The notes beneath the pieces were generated by a model. It saw only the letters and a list, made by a program, of their open reading frames with translations. It was not told where the DNA came from and ran no database searches. From contig NZ_JASE01000005.1 of the NCBI RefSeq assembly GCF_000622325.1, positions 868,001 through 932,000 on the forward strand: a stretch of DNA of 64,000 bases. The letters run 5' to 3'. Below are positions 24,970 through 35,107 of this stretch, in pieces. A program made the position numbers and the translations under genes. This DNA is from Sulfitobacter geojensis. GTDB taxonomy: Bacteria > Pseudomonadota > Alphaproteobacteria > Rhodobacterales > Rhodobacteraceae. Numbering within the stretch: the first letter of the stretch is position 1; each line of letters opens with the position of its first letter.

Positions 24970-27900
24970 GTGCGCTTTTCCAAACTCAGATTGACAGGCT
25001 TCAAAAGCTTTGTTGACCCGACCGATCTGATCATCGCCGATGGTCTGACCGGTGTTGTCGGGCCAAACGGCTGTGGCAAGTCCAATTTGTTGGAAGGTCT
25101 GCGTTGGGTGATGGGGGAAAACCGGCCGACCGCGATGCGCGGCGGCGGTATGGAAGATGTGATTTTCGCCGGTGCCGCCACGCGCCCCGCCCGGAACTTT
25201 GCCGAAGTTGCGCTGCACATTGATAACTCCGAACGGTTGGCACCTGCCGGCTTCAACGACAGCGACAACCTTGAAATTGTGCGCCGGATCACCCGCGATG
25301 TCGGCAGCGCCTATAAGGCTGCGGGCAAAGACGTGCGTGCACGCGATGTGCAGATGTTGTTCGCCGATGCCTCAACCGGTGCACATTCTCCCGCGCTGGT
25401 CCGGCAGGGCCAGATCTCCGAGTTGATCAACGCCAAACCAAAAAACCGCCGCCGCATTCTGGAAGAAGCCGCAGGTATCTCGGGCCTGTATCAACGCCGC
25501 CACGAAGCAGAGCTGAAGCTGAACGGCGCCGAAGCCAACCTTGCGCGGGTGGATGACGTGATCGAACAGCTGGCCGCGCAGCTTTCGCAATTGGCCCGTC
25601 AGGCCCGGCAAGCCGCGCGCTACCGCGAGATTGGCGATGGGCTGCGCCGGGCGGAGGGCATGTTGCTGTATCGGCGCTGGCGCGAGGCGGAAGACGCACG
25701 CGCCGCCGCAGATGCCGAACTGCGCGAACGGGTGACAACGGCCGCGCAGGCGCAGGCCTTGGTGCAAGCCGCCGGAAAAGCGCGCCAAGCCGCCGAAGAT
25801 GCCTTGCCCGCCTTGCGAGAGGAAGACGCGATTGCCGCCGCTGTGCTGCAACGTCTGTCTGTGCAGCGCGACACGCTGACCGATCAGGAAACCCGCGCCC
25901 TGCAAACCATCGAAACTTTGAACGGGCGCATTTTGCAACTGTCGCGCGATATCGAGCGCGAAGCAGGGTTAAACCGCGACGCCGAAGACACGATCGAACG
26001 GCTGGAATGGGAAGCCCGTGAATTGGCCAAAGCGGGCGAAGGCCACAGCGAGGCGTTGGAAGCGGCAGCGCAGGCTGCACAGGAAGCAGCCGGCGTTTTG
26101 CAGGCCCGCGAGAATGATCTGTCCCAGCAGACCGAAGATGTTGCGCGTCTTGCCGCCCGTCACGGTTCCGCACAGCGCCTGCTGGAAGACAGCCGCAAAA
26201 CCCAAATCAAATCCGAAAGCGAAGCGCAAAAAGCGCAAGATGCCGCAGCGCAAAGCCAGGCAACCCTCGAAGAGGCGCGAGCCGGTTTCGAGGAGGCACA
26301 AGCCGCGGAGCTTGCAGCGGTCGACGCAGCAGAGCAGGCCGAAGAGGCATTGATCAATGCCGAAGAGGCGCGGGCCGAGACGCAGGCGCGCGAGGCCGAT
26401 GCACGTGGTGAACGCTCCGAAGCCGAAGGCGAAATGAACGCGCTGCGTGCCGAAGTCGCAGCACTGGCCAAGCTGGTGGAACGCGACACGGCAGAGGGCG
26501 GTCAGATCCTCGACAGGCTACAGGTGGAGCACGGTTTCGAAAAAGCACTGGGCGCGGCCTTGGCCGATGATCTGCGCGCGCCCGAAGTCGATGCAGATGG
26601 CCCGTCCGGTTGGGCCGTTCTGCCCAACTATGATCGTGACCAACCTTTGCCTTCTGGCGTGACACCCTTGTCGCAACATGTCTCAGTGCCCGATGTCTTG
26701 GAACGCCGAATGGGGCAAATCGGCTTGGTCGATCCTGACGAAGGGGCGGGATTGCAGGCGGCCTTGCTGCCCGGTCAGCGGCTGGTCTCGCTTGAGGGCG
26801 ATTTATGGCGCTGGGACGGGTTTCGCGCCTGGGCCGAGGATGCGCCATCGGCTGCCGCTCTGCGTTTGCAACAGCTGAACCGGCTGGAGGTGTTGAAACA
26901 GGCGTTGGAGCAGGCAAGCCAGCAGGCCGAAGGCGCACGCGCTGCACATGAGAGCCTGACGCGCCGTCTGGCCGAACAGACCGAAGCAGATAAACGTGCC
27001 CGCGAGGCCCGACGTGATGCGGACCGTGCCGTGGCGGATGCAGGCCGCGCGCTTAGCCGTGTCGAAGCAGACCGAAACCTTGCCGAGGGGCGGCTCGAAA
27101 GCCTTGGGCTGGCTGTAAAACGTCACGAGGACGAAGCGATGGCGGCACGGGGGCGTGTGGTTGAAGCCGAACGCGCCTTGGCAGAACTGGGTGATCTTGG
27201 CGAAGCCCGCGCAGGGATCGAAGATCTGCGCATGACCGTTGAGGCCGCGCGGATCACGATGATGTCCCGTCGTTCCGCCCATGATGAACTGCGCCGCGAA
27301 GGGGATGCGCGGGTCAAGCGGTCACAAGAGGTGACCAAGGAAACCAGCGGCTGGCGTCATCGTCTTGAAACGGCAGAAAAGCGCAGCGCGGAATTGGTTG
27401 AGCGCAAGGAAACGTCGCAGGCCGAATTGAAAGAAGCCAGCGCCGCCCCCGCCGAAATCGCTGCAAAACGCGACGAGTTGAGCGACGCGATCGAGACCGC
27501 CGAGGGGCGCAAGGCAGATGCGGCGGATGCCTTGTCTACGGCCGAAAGCGTTCTGCGCGAAGCCACGCTTGCCGAACGTGATGCGGAACGTGACGCGTCC
27601 GAGGCCCGAGAGGCGCGGGCACGGTCGGACGCACGGGCGGAAGCCGCGAAAGAAACGGTGGCTGCCGCCGCCGACCGGATTTCCGAAGACAGCCAGATGA
27701 CACCGGAAGAATTGTTAACGTCGCTTGATGCCACGCCGGACAAAATGCCCGATGCCGGCACGCTGGAGGCGGACGTGAACCGGCTCAAGCGACAGCGGGA
27801 TGCATTGGGTGCCGTGAACCTGCGCGCCGAAGAGGACGCCAAGGAAGTGCAGGACGAATTCGACACCCTGACCGGAGAGAAAACCGATCTGGAAGAAGCC

Positions 27901-28425
27901 ATCAAAACCCTGCGGTCCGGCATTGCCAGTTTGAACCGTGAAGGTCGTGAACGGCTGTTGACGGCATTTGAACAGGTTAATTCCAACTTCTCGATGTTGT
28001 TCACCCATCTGTTCGCCGGTGGGGACGCCAACCTGGTGATGGTCGAATCCGATGACCCGCTTGAAGCCGGCCTTGAGATCATGTGCCAACCGCCGGGCAA
28101 GAAACTCAGCACGCTCAGCCTGCTGTCAGGGGGCGAACAGACCTTGACTGCGATGGCGTTGATTTTTGCGGTGTTCCTTGCGAACCCCGCACCGATCTGT
28201 GTGCTTGATGAGGTCGACGCACCGCTGGATGACGCGAACGTCACCCGCTTTTGTGATCTGTTGGACGAGATGTGTCGCCAGACCGACACCCGTTTCCTGA
28301 TCATCACACACCATGCGGTGACGATGGCGCGGATGGACCGGCTGTTCGGCGTGACCATGGCCGAGCAGGGGGTCAGCCAGTTGGTTTCCGTCGACCTCAA
28401 GAAGGCGGAAACACTGGTCGCCTAG
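24970..28425 (+). CDS. smc: Chromosome segregation protein SMC
   Basis: An 1151-residue SMC ATPase that compacts and segregates the chromosome as a dimer with ScpA and ScpB. Walker A GPNGCGKSN is at residues 31-39, a coiled coil of Ala/Glu/Arg-rich heptads runs to about 515, the hinge spans about 520-630, the second coil about 640-970, then the signature LSLLSGGEQTLTA near 1050 and Walker B ICVLDEVDAPLDD near 1077. The GTG start at 24970 (MRFSKLRLTGFKSFVDP) is the conserved SMC front. No scp genes are nearby. It nearly touches the convergent rhodanese gene (6 bp). Confidence 0.97.
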   Translation: MRFSKLRLTGFKSFVDPTDLIIADGLTGVVGPNGCGKSNLLEGLRWVMGENRPTAMRGGGMEDVIFAGAATRPARNFAEVALHIDNSERLAPAGFNDSDNLEIVRRITRDVGSAYKAAGKDVRARDVQMLFADASTGAHSPALVRQGQISELINAKPKNRRRILEEAAGISGLYQRRHEAELKLNGAEANLARVDDVIEQLAAQLSQLARQARQAARYREIGDGLRRAEGMLLYRRWREAEDARAAADAELRERVTTAAQAQALVQAAGKARQAAEDALPALREEDAIAAAVLQRLSVQRDTLTDQETRALQTIETLNGRILQLSRDIEREAGLNRDAEDTIERLEWEARELAKAGEGHSEALEAAAQAAQEAAGVLQARENDLSQQTEDVARLAARHGSAQRLLEDSRKTQIKSESEAQKAQDAAAQSQATLEEARAGFEEAQAAELAAVDAAEQAEEALINAEEARAETQAREADARGERSEAEGEMNALRAEVAALAKLVERDTAEGGQILDRLQVEHGFEKALGAALADDLRAPEVDADGPSGWAVLPNYDRDQPLPSGVTPLSQHVSVPDVLERRMGQIGLVDPDEGAGLQAALLPGQRLVSLEGDLWRWDGFRAWAEDAPSAAALRLQQLNRLEVLKQALEQASQQAEGARAAHESLTRRLAEQTEADKRAREARRDADRAVADAGRALSRVEADRNLAEGRLESLGLAVKRHEDEAMAARGRVVEAERALAELGDLGEARAGIEDLRMTVEAARITMMSRRSAHDELRREGDARVKRSQEVTKETSGWRHRLETAEKRSAELVERKETSQAELKEASAAPAEIAAKRDELSDAIETAEGRKADAADALSTAESVLREATLAERDAERDASEAREARARSDARAEAAKETVAAAADRISEDSQMTPEELLTSLDATPDKMPDAGTLEADVNRLKRQRDALGAVNLRAEEDAKEVQDEFDTLTGEKTDLEEAIKTLRSGIASLNREGRERLLTAFEQVNSNFSMLFTHLFAGGDANLVMVESDDPLEAGLEIMCQPPGKKLSTLSLLSGGEQTLTAMALIFAVFLANPAPICVLDEVDAPLDDANVTRFCDLLDEMCRQTDTRFLIITHHAVTMARMDRLFGVTMAEQGVSQLVSVDLKKAETLVA

Positions 28426-28431
28426 GAGGCG

Positions 28432-28827
28432 TTACTTTGGTGTGACTTTTTCAACGGGACCGCCGGCTTTTTCCCACGCGCCAAAGCCCTCTTTCAGATG
28501 CGCGGCGTCAAACCCCATATCCTGAAGCGTGGCCACTGAAATCGCCGACCGCCAGCCCGAAGCGCAGTGAAAGACGAATTTCTTGTCTTGCGCGAAAACT
28601 TCTTTGAAATAGGGGCTGTCAGGATCGACCCAGAACTCCAGCATCCCGCGCGGGCAGTGAAAGCTGCCTGGGATAAACCCCATACGCTCGCGTTCGCGCG
28701 GATCGCGCAGATCAACGATTTGAACCGCAGGATCATTTACCATTGCGATGGCATCAGAGGTTTCTATTTCTTCGATGCGGGCGCGGGCGGCCGCAACCAT
28801 TTCAGCGGCGGATGTCTTAAGTGCCAT
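28432..28827 (-). CDS. Rhodanese-domain sulfurtransferase
   Basis: A 131-residue single-domain rhodanese: VQIVDLRDPRERERMGFIPGSFHCPRGMLEFW near 35-66 and the active-site loop FHCASGWRSA with catalytic Cys near residue 88. It moves sulfur or acts as a thiol carrier in the cytoplasm; the exact partner is unknown. An AAGGAATTATC ribosome site sets the start. It lies 15 bases downstream of the transglycosylase gene. Confidence 0.9.
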   Translation of the reverse strand: MALKTSAAEMVAAARARIEEIETSDAIAMVNDPAVQIVDLRDPRERERMGFIPGSFHCPRGMLEFWVDPDSPYFKEVFAQDKKFVFHCASGWRSAISVATLQDMGFDAAHLKEGFGAWEKAGGPVEKVTPK

Positions 28828-28842
28828 GATAATTCCTTTGGG

Positions 28843-30012
28843 TTAAAGTTGTGAGAGCAATGCAGGGGTTGGCCATCCATCCACAGCCAAACCCAAGCGG
28901 GCCTGTTCCATGCGCACCGCAGCGCGGGTCGCAGCCCCCAAGATACCGTCAATGCCGCCCACATCATGCCCCCGGGCCTGCAGACGTGTCTGGAGGGCTT
29001 TCATATCGTTGCCTTCCAGCCCCTGATCAGGATTGCCGGCATCAAATACCTGTGCCCCGTTCAGGCGGGTCGCGAAATAGGCGGCGGTCATGACGTAGGT
29101 AAAGCTTTGATTCCATTCGAAATAGACGCGAAAATTGGGATAGGCGATAAACGCGGGTCCGTTGCGCCCCTGCGGCAATAACACCGAGGCCTCAAGGCCG
29201 GATTGCAGCGCGCCATTGCGCGGGGTGACGCCAAGGGATTGCCAGCTTTCGATCGGTTTGCTGGTCTCCAGCCCGGTAAGGGACCAGTCAAAATCATCGG
29301 GCAGGGTGACTTCGGCAAGCCAAGGTTCACCTGCACGCCAGCCCAGGTGTTGCAGCATTTTTCCCCCCGACATAAGTGCATCCGGTGCGGAGGTTTTCAG
29401 TGAGACCTTGCCGTCCCCGTCGCCATCCACACCGTTTTCCAGAATGTCGCGGGGCAGCATCTGGACCATGCCGATCTCGCCGGCCCAGGCACCGGTTGTG
29501 CTGCGCGGATCGAATTGGCCCTGAGCGAAAAGTTCAACTGCGGCAAAGACTTGCGGGCGAAAAAGTTCAGGGCGGCGGCAATCATGCGCCAAGGTGATCA
29601 ACGCGTTGGCGGTGTTGAAGTCGCCCTGAAACGCGCCATAATCGGTTTCAAAGGCCCAGAACGCCAACAGCACCCCGCGATCAACACCATAATCGCGTTC
29701 GATCCGGTCAAAGACACTGTCATACCGCACGGCGTTTGCGCGGCCGCGATTGATGCGGTCATTTGAAATCAGGCGCCGCGAGAAGTCGACAAAGGGCAGT
29801 TGAAACACGCCTTGTTTCCGGTCGGCTTGCAGAACTGCAGGGTCTTGGCGGACGTTGGCAAAAAAGGCATCGACGGTGGTTTTTGACGCACCCTTTGCGA
29901 CGGCTTCGGATTTCAGGCCGCTGACGAAACTTGAGAATGAGCCGCCGCAAGCTGCCGTTGCTGTTTGCGCCAGACTGGCAAACATAAGAGAAAGTAAGAA
30001 ACGTCGCATCAT
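28843..30012 (-). CDS. Lytic murein transglycosylase, MltB type, with peptidoglycan-binding domain
   Basis: A 389-residue periplasmic enzyme. Signal peptide at residues 1-21; the SLT_2 catalytic domain shows GVLLAFWAFETDYGAFQGDFNT and the motif WAGEIGMVQMLPRDIL with the candidate catalytic Glu; a DGDGDGKVSL stretch right after it resembles the EF-hand calcium loop of Slt35. The C-terminal 60 residues (LQTRLQARGHDVGGIDGILGAATRAAVRMEQARLGLAVDG) form a PG_binding_1 domain. It cleaves glycan strands to 1,6-anhydro products. Two adjacent ATGs (30012, 30009) are possible; the second has better ribosome-site spacing. Confidence 0.92.
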   Translation of the reverse strand: MMRRFLLSLMFASLAQTATAACGGSFSSFVSGLKSEAVAKGASKTTVDAFFANVRQDPAVLQADRKQGVFQLPFVDFSRRLISNDRINRGRANAVRYDSVFDRIERDYGVDRGVLLAFWAFETDYGAFQGDFNTANALITLAHDCRRPELFRPQVFAAVELFAQGQFDPRSTTGAWAGEIGMVQMLPRDILENGVDGDGDGKVSLKTSAPDALMSGGKMLQHLGWRAGEPWLAEVTLPDDFDWSLTGLETSKPIESWQSLGVTPRNGALQSGLEASVLLPQGRNGPAFIAYPNFRVYFEWNQSFTYVMTAAYFATRLNGAQVFDAGNPDQGLEGNDMKALQTRLQARGHDVGGIDGILGAATRAAVRMEQARLGLAVDGWPTPALLSQL

Positions 30013-30018
30013 CAATCC

Positions 30019-30933
30019 TTAGCCAGTCAAAATCGCGATCACGGTGACCACCCCCAGAGCGAGGGCCCATGCCTGCCACAATCGTGTGATACAGGCGTCA
30101 ATCTGCGCAGCACCGATGTCGCGTGCGCCATTGGGGTTCACCCATTCGAACGTCTGCATCACACCATCATAGGCCCGTGGACCGGCAAGCGCCACAGCGA
30201 TGGCACGCGCCATTGCGGCTTCGGGCCAGCCGGCATTGGGGGATTTGTGCAAGGCCGCGTCACGCCGGATGGCCGACCATTGCGACAGGACATGGGCGGG
30301 CAGGGCGATCAGCACAGCGCTCAGACGGGCGGCGGGCCAGTTCAGCAGATCGTCAAATCGTGCGGCGGCCCATCCGAAATCGGCAAATCGGGGGGTGCGA
30401 TAGCCGATCATGCTGTCGGCGGTATTGACCAGCTTGTAGATGATCAACCCCGGCAGCCCTCCGATCAGGAACCAGAAAGTGGGGGCGATGACCCCGTCAC
30501 TAAAGTTTTCAGCAGCACTTTCGATGGCGGAGCGGGCAATGGCAGGGGGCTGCATATCGCGGGTGTCGCGGCTGACGATCATCGCAACCGCGCGCCGCGC
30601 TTGCGGCAGCGACAGGCGCAACCCGTCCGCAACCGCGCGCACATGTTGTACCAGCGAACGTTGGGCCAGAAGAATTGCGGCAAGGATGATTTCGACAATC
30701 GCTCCAAGTTGTCCGAGCATCATACCGATCCCCGCGCCCAAAAAGACCAGGGCCAGCACCACAGCCGCGCCTTTGACCTTGCGACCGGCACCAGTGTTGA
30801 ACGTTTGATCGCACCAGCCAATAAGCCGCCCCATCAGGACAGCCGGATGGGGAATGCGCCGCCAGATCCAGTTCGGCTCCCCTGCGATGGCATCGAGCAA
30901 CAAGGCGCAAATCAGGATCCAGGCCGTACTCAT
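30019..30933 (-). CDS. cobD: Adenosylcobinamide-phosphate synthase
   Basis: A 304-residue integral membrane protein (CbiB/CobD) that attaches aminopropanol phosphate to adenosylcobyric acid in B12 synthesis. Family stretches: [28 protein letters not shown] near 10-40, [62 protein letters not shown] near 135-195. Its start overlaps the cobC stop by 4 bases; the two act at the same step. Confidence 0.95.
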   Translation of the reverse strand: MSTAWILICALLLDAIAGEPNWIWRRIPHPAVLMGRLIGWCDQTFNTGAGRKVKGAAVVLALVFLGAGIGMMLGQLGAIVEIILAAILLAQRSLVQHVRAVADGLRLSLPQARRAVAMIVSRDTRDMQPPAIARSAIESAAENFSDGVIAPTFWFLIGGLPGLIIYKLVNTADSMIGYRTPRFADFGWAAARFDDLLNWPAARLSAVLIALPAHVLSQWSAIRRDAALHKSPNAGWPEAAMARAIAVALAGPRAYDGVMQTFEWVNPNGARDIGAAQIDACITRLWQAWALALGVVTVIAILTG

Positions 30934-31871
30934 GCCAAAGCAGTCTCAAGTTGGGCCCAGCCATTTGCCGGTGGCAGGCCAAGGCGTATCCAGCGCGGAT
31001 TATAAGGGAATACCCTGCTCCAGATGTGGTGGTGGGCCAGTTGATCCTGCCATGCGCTTGCATTTTTTACATCGTAAAGGCGGAACAACGGCGTACCGCC
31101 AACGATTTCTGCACCGCGTGATTGCATCAAGGTATCAAGGCGTGTGGCGTCGTGGGCCAGTCGGGTTCGCGTATCGGCAGCCCAAGCGATATCGCCCAAG
31201 GCCGCGGTGCCGATCTCCAGCGCCGGTCCTGCAACAGCCCAAGGCCCCAGCATCGCGGACAGGCGGTCAAGCAAAGCTGCATCGCCAATGGCAAAGCCAA
31301 GGCGCAGACCGGCCAGCCCCCAGAATTTACCGAAGCTTTTCAGGATCAAGGTGCCAGCCTTGTCCGCTTGGGCCATCAGGGAAACATCGGGCGCAACATC
31401 GCAAAAGCTTTCGTCGATCACACGCAAGGCACCGGCGCAGTCATCGGCTGTCCATAACCGACCGTCGGGATTGTTGGGATGCACGTGCACGCTGGCATCA
31501 TGGGGCAACCCGTCAACGATATCCCACCCCGCCATAGCAAAGCTGGCGGCATGTTCATTATAGGTCGGGCCGGGTATCGCAACGCGCCCTTTGGCGGCCA
31601 GCAAGGGGATGTGCGCAATGGCGGCCGATGCACCCGCAACCGGCAATACAGCTGCGCTTTCGGGCACAGACCAGAACCGCCGCGCAGCTTTGATCAGGGC
31701 GTCGCGCGCCGCAACATCGGGCAGGGCCGTCCATGCGACGTCCGAGATCGCGGGCAGGGGATAGGCCTGCGGGTTAATCCCTGTCGAAAGGTCAAGCCAG
31801 CTGCTGCGACTGCCGCCGAAACGGGCCATTGCCGCGTCAAGGTTGCCACCGTGGTCACGTAGGTTTTGCAT
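30930..31871 (-). CDS. cobC: Threonine-phosphate decarboxylase / B12 aminotransferase-like protein
   Basis: A 313-residue PLP enzyme of aminotransferase fold that supplies aminopropanol phosphate for Cob[16 protein letters not shown] near residue 5, [15 protein letters not shown] near 24-38, [10 protein letters not shown] near 131-140 and the PLP lysine in [17 protein letters not shown] near 179-195 are diagnostic. Start at MQNLRDHGG is the conserved N-terminus; a longer frame to 31958 lacks support. I see no B12 riboswitch upstream, so regulation is not obvious. The lower-ligand gene bluB is at 12.3 kb. Confidence 0.92.
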   Translation of the reverse strand: MQNLRDHGGNLDAAMARFGGSRSSWLDLSTGINPQAYPLPAISDVAWTALPDVAARDALIKAARRFWSVPESAAVLPVAGASAAIAHIPLLAAKGRVAIPGPTYNEHAASFAMAGWDIVDGLPHDASVHVHPNNPDGRLWTADDCAGALRVIDESFCDVAPDVSLMAQADKAGTLILKSFGKFWGLAGLRLGFAIGDAALLDRLSAMLGPWAVAGPALEIGTAALGDIAWAADTRTRLAHDATRLDTLMQSRGAEIVGGTPLFRLYDVKNASAWQDQLAHHHIWSRVFPYNPRWIRLGLPPANGWAQLETALA

Positions 31872-32031
31872 GCGTATAGGATATCCCTGTTTCGAACCGA
31901 CCGGCGATGCCCCGCCTTTATAGGTTCTTGGCAGAGCGGAAAATCGCTTCTTTATCAAGTGAAGTTTGCCGCGTTAATCAAATTCACGCCTTGTTAACGG
32001 TTTGTTAATGAAATGGGCCGACCACAGGGCC

Positions 32032-32442
32032 ATGAGCGTACCCTCCCATATCCTTCCCCAGAAGCACTGCACGCAAGTGAAGGTACTGATCGTCGAAAGC
32101 CGGTCAGAATTGGGTGTGCTGTGGCAACGCCATCTTGAACGTCAGGGCATGCAGGTCAGCTGTGTGGCGACCCAGAATGCAGCTACCGACCATATCGCAG
32201 AACAGGCCGTAGACATTATCATTCTTGATCTGGTGATCGAAGGGGGATCGGCGCTATCCGTGTCGGATTTTGCCCATCTGCATCAACCCGATGCGCAGGT
32301 TCTTTTCGTGACCAACACAAGTTTCTTTTCCGACGGATCAATCTTCGGGCTTTCTGCGAATGCCCGTGCTTTTCTGCCCTCGGGCACCCCGCCAGAAGAT
32401 CTGGCCGCGATGGTCGAATATTATGCCGGCGCAGGGCAATAG
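32032..32442 (+). CDS. Stand-alone receiver-domain protein
   Basis: A 136-residue response-regulator receiver without an output domain. VKVLIVESRSELGVLW provides one acidic residue, IIILDL the phosphate-accepting Asp (near residue 66) and FVTNTS the Thr switch. The usual KP motif near the C-terminus is replaced (AFLPSGTPPEDL), so the conserved Lys is missing. The start at 32032 is uncertain; an ATG at 32008 is also in frame. No kinase gene is adjacent. Confidence 0.8.
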   Translation: MSVPSHILPQKHCTQVKVLIVESRSELGVLWQRHLERQGMQVSCVATQNAATDHIAEQAVDIIILDLVIEGGSALSVSDFAHLHQPDAQVLFVTNTSFFSDGSIFGLSANARAFLPSGTPPEDLAAMVEYYAGAGQ

Positions 32443-32444
32443 GG

Positions 32445-33419
32445 TCAGCCGCGCCCGTGGGGAGCGGCGAAATCAAGCTGCGGATTTATCGGGATGATCC
32501 GGTTTGGATTGATGGTTTCGTGGCTGTAGTGATAATGGCGCACGATGTGATCCATATTAACCGTCGCCGCCACGCCCTGCCATTGAAACAGCTCGCGGGT
32601 ATAGGCCCAGAGGTTGGGGTAATCCACGATCCGGCGGCGATTACATTTGAAGTGCAGATGGTAAACCATATCGAACCGGATCAGCGTCGGAAACAGGCGC
32701 CAGTCGGCTTCGGTGACCTGGGCACCCATCAGATAACGGTTTTTAGCCAGGCGTTCCTCGATCCAGTCCAGCGTGTCGAAAAGAGGGCCGACCGCCTCGT
32801 CATAGGCGTCTTGTGTGGTGGCAAAGCCGCAGCGGTAAACGCCGTTGTTCAGAGTCTCGTAGATGCGGTCGTTGACCGGCGCGATGGCTTCAAGCAACTC
32901 GGCTGGCCAGTAATCGTCGGTGTTGCCTGTCAAATCGTTAAAGGCGCTGTTGAACATGCGGATGATTTCAGAGCTTTCATTCGACACAATGGTGCCCTGC
33001 GTCTTGTCCCAAAGGATTGGTACAGTCACGCGGCCCGAAAACGTCGGATCGGCGCGGGTATAGATGTCGCGGGCAAAGGGAAGACCGAAAAGCGTGTCAC
33101 CGGTGGCGTCGGGATAACTGGCATCAAACGTCCACCCATCCCCCAGCATTTCGGGGTGCACCACACTGATTGTGATGTGATCGGTCAGTTCTTTCAGCGC
33201 GCGAAAGATCAGAGTGCGGTGGGCCCAAGGGCAGGCATAACTGACGTACAAATGATACCGCCCGCTTTCGGCTTTGAACCCGGCCTCGCCTGTCGGGCCG
33301 GCGCGCCCGTCCGCCGTGACCCAATTGCGGAATTTTGCAGCCGCGCGTTCGAATTTTCCACCGGAAGACGTGGTATCGTACCATTTGTCTTGCCACTTCC
33401 CATCGACCAACAGACCCAT
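32445..33419 (-). CDS. Glutathionyl-hydroquinone reductase (GST-like)
   Basis: A 324-residue xi-class glutathione transferase of the YqjG/PcpF type, which reduces glutathionyl-hydroquinones to hydroquinones. The active Cys lies in YVSYACPWAHRTLI near residue 63; SVVHPEMLGDGWTF, RVTVPILWDKTQGTIVSNESSEIIRM and FPTLIRFDMVYHLHFKCN are family landmarks. GGAGCGCGTAAG precedes the ATG. Convergent with the receiver gene (2-bp gap). Confidence 0.92.
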   Translation of the reverse strand: MGLLVDGKWQDKWYDTTSSGGKFERAAAKFRNWVTADGRAGPTGEAGFKAESGRYHLYVSYACPWAHRTLIFRALKELTDHITISVVHPEMLGDGWTFDASYPDATGDTLFGLPFARDIYTRADPTFSGRVTVPILWDKTQGTIVSNESSEIIRMFNSAFNDLTGNTDDYWPAELLEAIAPVNDRIYETLNNGVYRCGFATTQDAYDEAVGPLFDTLDWIEERLAKNRYLMGAQVTEADWRLFPTLIRFDMVYHLHFKCNRRRIVDYPNLWAYTRELFQWQGVAATVNMDHIVRHYHYSHETINPNRIIPINPQLDFAAPHGRG

Positions 33420-33579
33420 CTTACGCGCTCCTTCATCAGTTAGGGGGAATGTAGCGTTGTTGTCATACTCTGCCCATATGAAGCAGAGGCGCAGGGCCGG
33501 TGCATTGGTGCACAGTCCGAATTGGGTTGATTTTTTGGTGGGTTAGGCCACCTTGGGGGAAATCGGGGTGGAGATGTTC

Positions 33580-33930
33580 ATGGAAGCGATGTTGTCAAAA
33601 GAGATTCTGGCGGGGCTTGATGCCGCGCGCAGCGAAAGCCTGCATCGGGCGTCACGTCTGCGTCTTGAGGTCGACGGGCGGATTTATCCGGTGCTGCGCA
33701 TGTGGAAATCCGGGTTTGCCATCGCGGCCGAGGATGCGCCCAGCCTGCGCGGGTTGGTGGATCTGTACGAGGGGAGTCATCACCTGTTCCAATGCCTGAT
33801 CGTGGCCGGCGAGGAAGAAGCAGGTGAAATGCGGTTTGAATTCAAACGCGCGACCGCTGTTGCCACAGCAGCCGCGCTTGATTTTGAACGCGCTGTTGAT
33901 GCGCCTGTTGCCCTGATCGCGGCCCGATAG
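33580..33930 (+). CDS. Uncharacterised protein, possibly PilZ-like
   Basis: A 116-residue soluble protein. The front (MLSKEILAGLDAARSESLHRASRLRLEVDGRIYPVLRMWKSGFAIAAE) recalls PilZ domains, in which basic residues precede a small barrel, but the DxSxxG motif is not clear. The remainder (LRGLVDLYEGSHHLFQCLIV, then GEMRFEFKRAT) is strand-rich. Start at the second Met (33580) is chosen for GGAG spacing; the first Met at 33574 is too close to it. Family and role uncertain. Confidence 0.65.
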   Translation: MEAMLSKEILAGLDAARSESLHRASRLRLEVDGRIYPVLRMWKSGFAIAAEDAPSLRGLVDLYEGSHHLFQCLIVAGEEEAGEMRFEFKRATAVATAAALDFERAVDAPVALIAAR

Positions 33931-33942
33931 CCGCGCCGCGGG

Positions 33943-35010
33943 TTAGACCGGTGTGGTCATTTCCTTGAACCGCGCGCGGGCCTGCGAAAAGGACAGCAAT
34001 CTTTTGCCCTCTTCGTCCCAGAGGTGCAGACGCGCATTGGCAAGGCTTTCGCGAATCGTCATGCGGTTGCCGTCAGCAAGATCCGTATGATCGCGTAACA
34101 CTTCCGGCAGGCGGTAAAACGGGATGCGGCTGTAAAGGTGGTGCACGTGATGCACGCCGATATTCGCGCTGAGCCATTGCAAGACGGATGGCATCACATA
34201 GTGAGAGCTGCCATGAAGTGCGGCCTCGTGCAGCTGCCAGTCTTCGCTGTTTTCCCAATGGGTCGTTTCAAACTGGTGCTGTACATAGAACAACCAGACC
34301 CCAGCCGTTGCGGCCAGCAGGGTTGAAGGCACGAAGATCAGCAGAATAGGCATCAGGCCGCCGAAATACAGAATCACCGCAAGTGCGGTCAGGATCGCCA
34401 CATTCGTGCCCATCGCGCTGATCCAGTAGCGCAGATTATTCATCAAACCCAATGGGATACGGTTTTGCAGGAAGAAAAGGTATCCTGGTCCCAGACCGAA
34501 CAGGATGATCGGGTGGCGGTACAAGCGATAGACAATACGCTCAATCGCCCCTGCCTCGCGGTATTCGGCCAATGTCATCGTGTGAACATCCCCCATGCCG
34601 CGGCGTCCAAGATCGCCCGAAGAGCTGTGGTGGATCGAATGGGTACGCTGCCAAACATCGTAGGGGGTCAGCGTCAGTACGCCAAGAACCCGGCCGAGCC
34701 AGTCGCTAAGGGTCCGGTTTTTAAAGAACGCACCGTGGCCGCAATCATGCTGGATTGCGAAAAGGCGCAATAAAAACGCGGCATTAAGCATGGAAAGCGC
34801 AAAAGTCAGCCAATAGCTGACGGAGAGCGACAGCCATGCCAATATCCAGATCAGCAAATACGGGCCGATGGTCGCGGCCAGCTCGAACGAGCTGCGCCAT
34901 GTGCTTGGCTCACGATATTCGGCCAGAATTTTGACCCAGTCTCTTGCAGCGCGCGTTTCGGCCTGCGGCGGTGTGGTTGGGGTATGTTCGGACATGTGCC
35001 TGTTTTTCAT
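33943..35010 (-). CDS. Membrane fatty acid desaturase
   Basis: A 355-residue di-iron membrane enzyme. The three His boxes are intact: HDCGH near 97-101, HSIHH near 133-137 and HVHH near 285-288, with four or so membrane helices. It inserts a double bond into acyl chains of lipids or acyl carriers; the regioselectivity cannot be told. A GGGGGC ribosome site supports the start at 35010 rather than the Met five codons later. It is isolated on its strand. Confidence 0.9.
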   Translation of the reverse strand: MKNRHMSEHTPTTPPQAETRAARDWVKILAEYREPSTWRSSFELAATIGPYLLIWILAWLSLSVSYWLTFALSMLNAAFLLRLFAIQHDCGHGAFFKNRTLSDWLGRVLGVLTLTPYDVWQRTHSIHHSSSGDLGRRGMGDVHTMTLAEYREAGAIERIVYRLYRHPIILFGLGPGYLFFLQNRIPLGLMNNLRYWISAMGTNVAILTALAVILYFGGLMPILLIFVPSTLLAATAGVWLFYVQHQFETTHWENSEDWQLHEAALHGSSHYVMPSVLQWLSANIGVHHVHHLYSRIPFYRLPEVLRDHTDLADGNRMTIRESLANARLHLWDEEGKRLLSFSQARARFKEMTTPV

Positions 35011-35107
35011 TGTTGTTAGCCCCCTTCATAGACCAATCGCCAGTTCACGCAAACGACACTTGCGCGATGAAGCTTAATAATCTGTTCAGCGGCCAGATTT
35101 GTGGGGA

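Noticed and set aside
31872..32031. Search for a cobalamin riboswitch ahead of cobC
   Set aside because: The short gap of 160 bases lacks the B12-box sequence and the needed length of structured leader.
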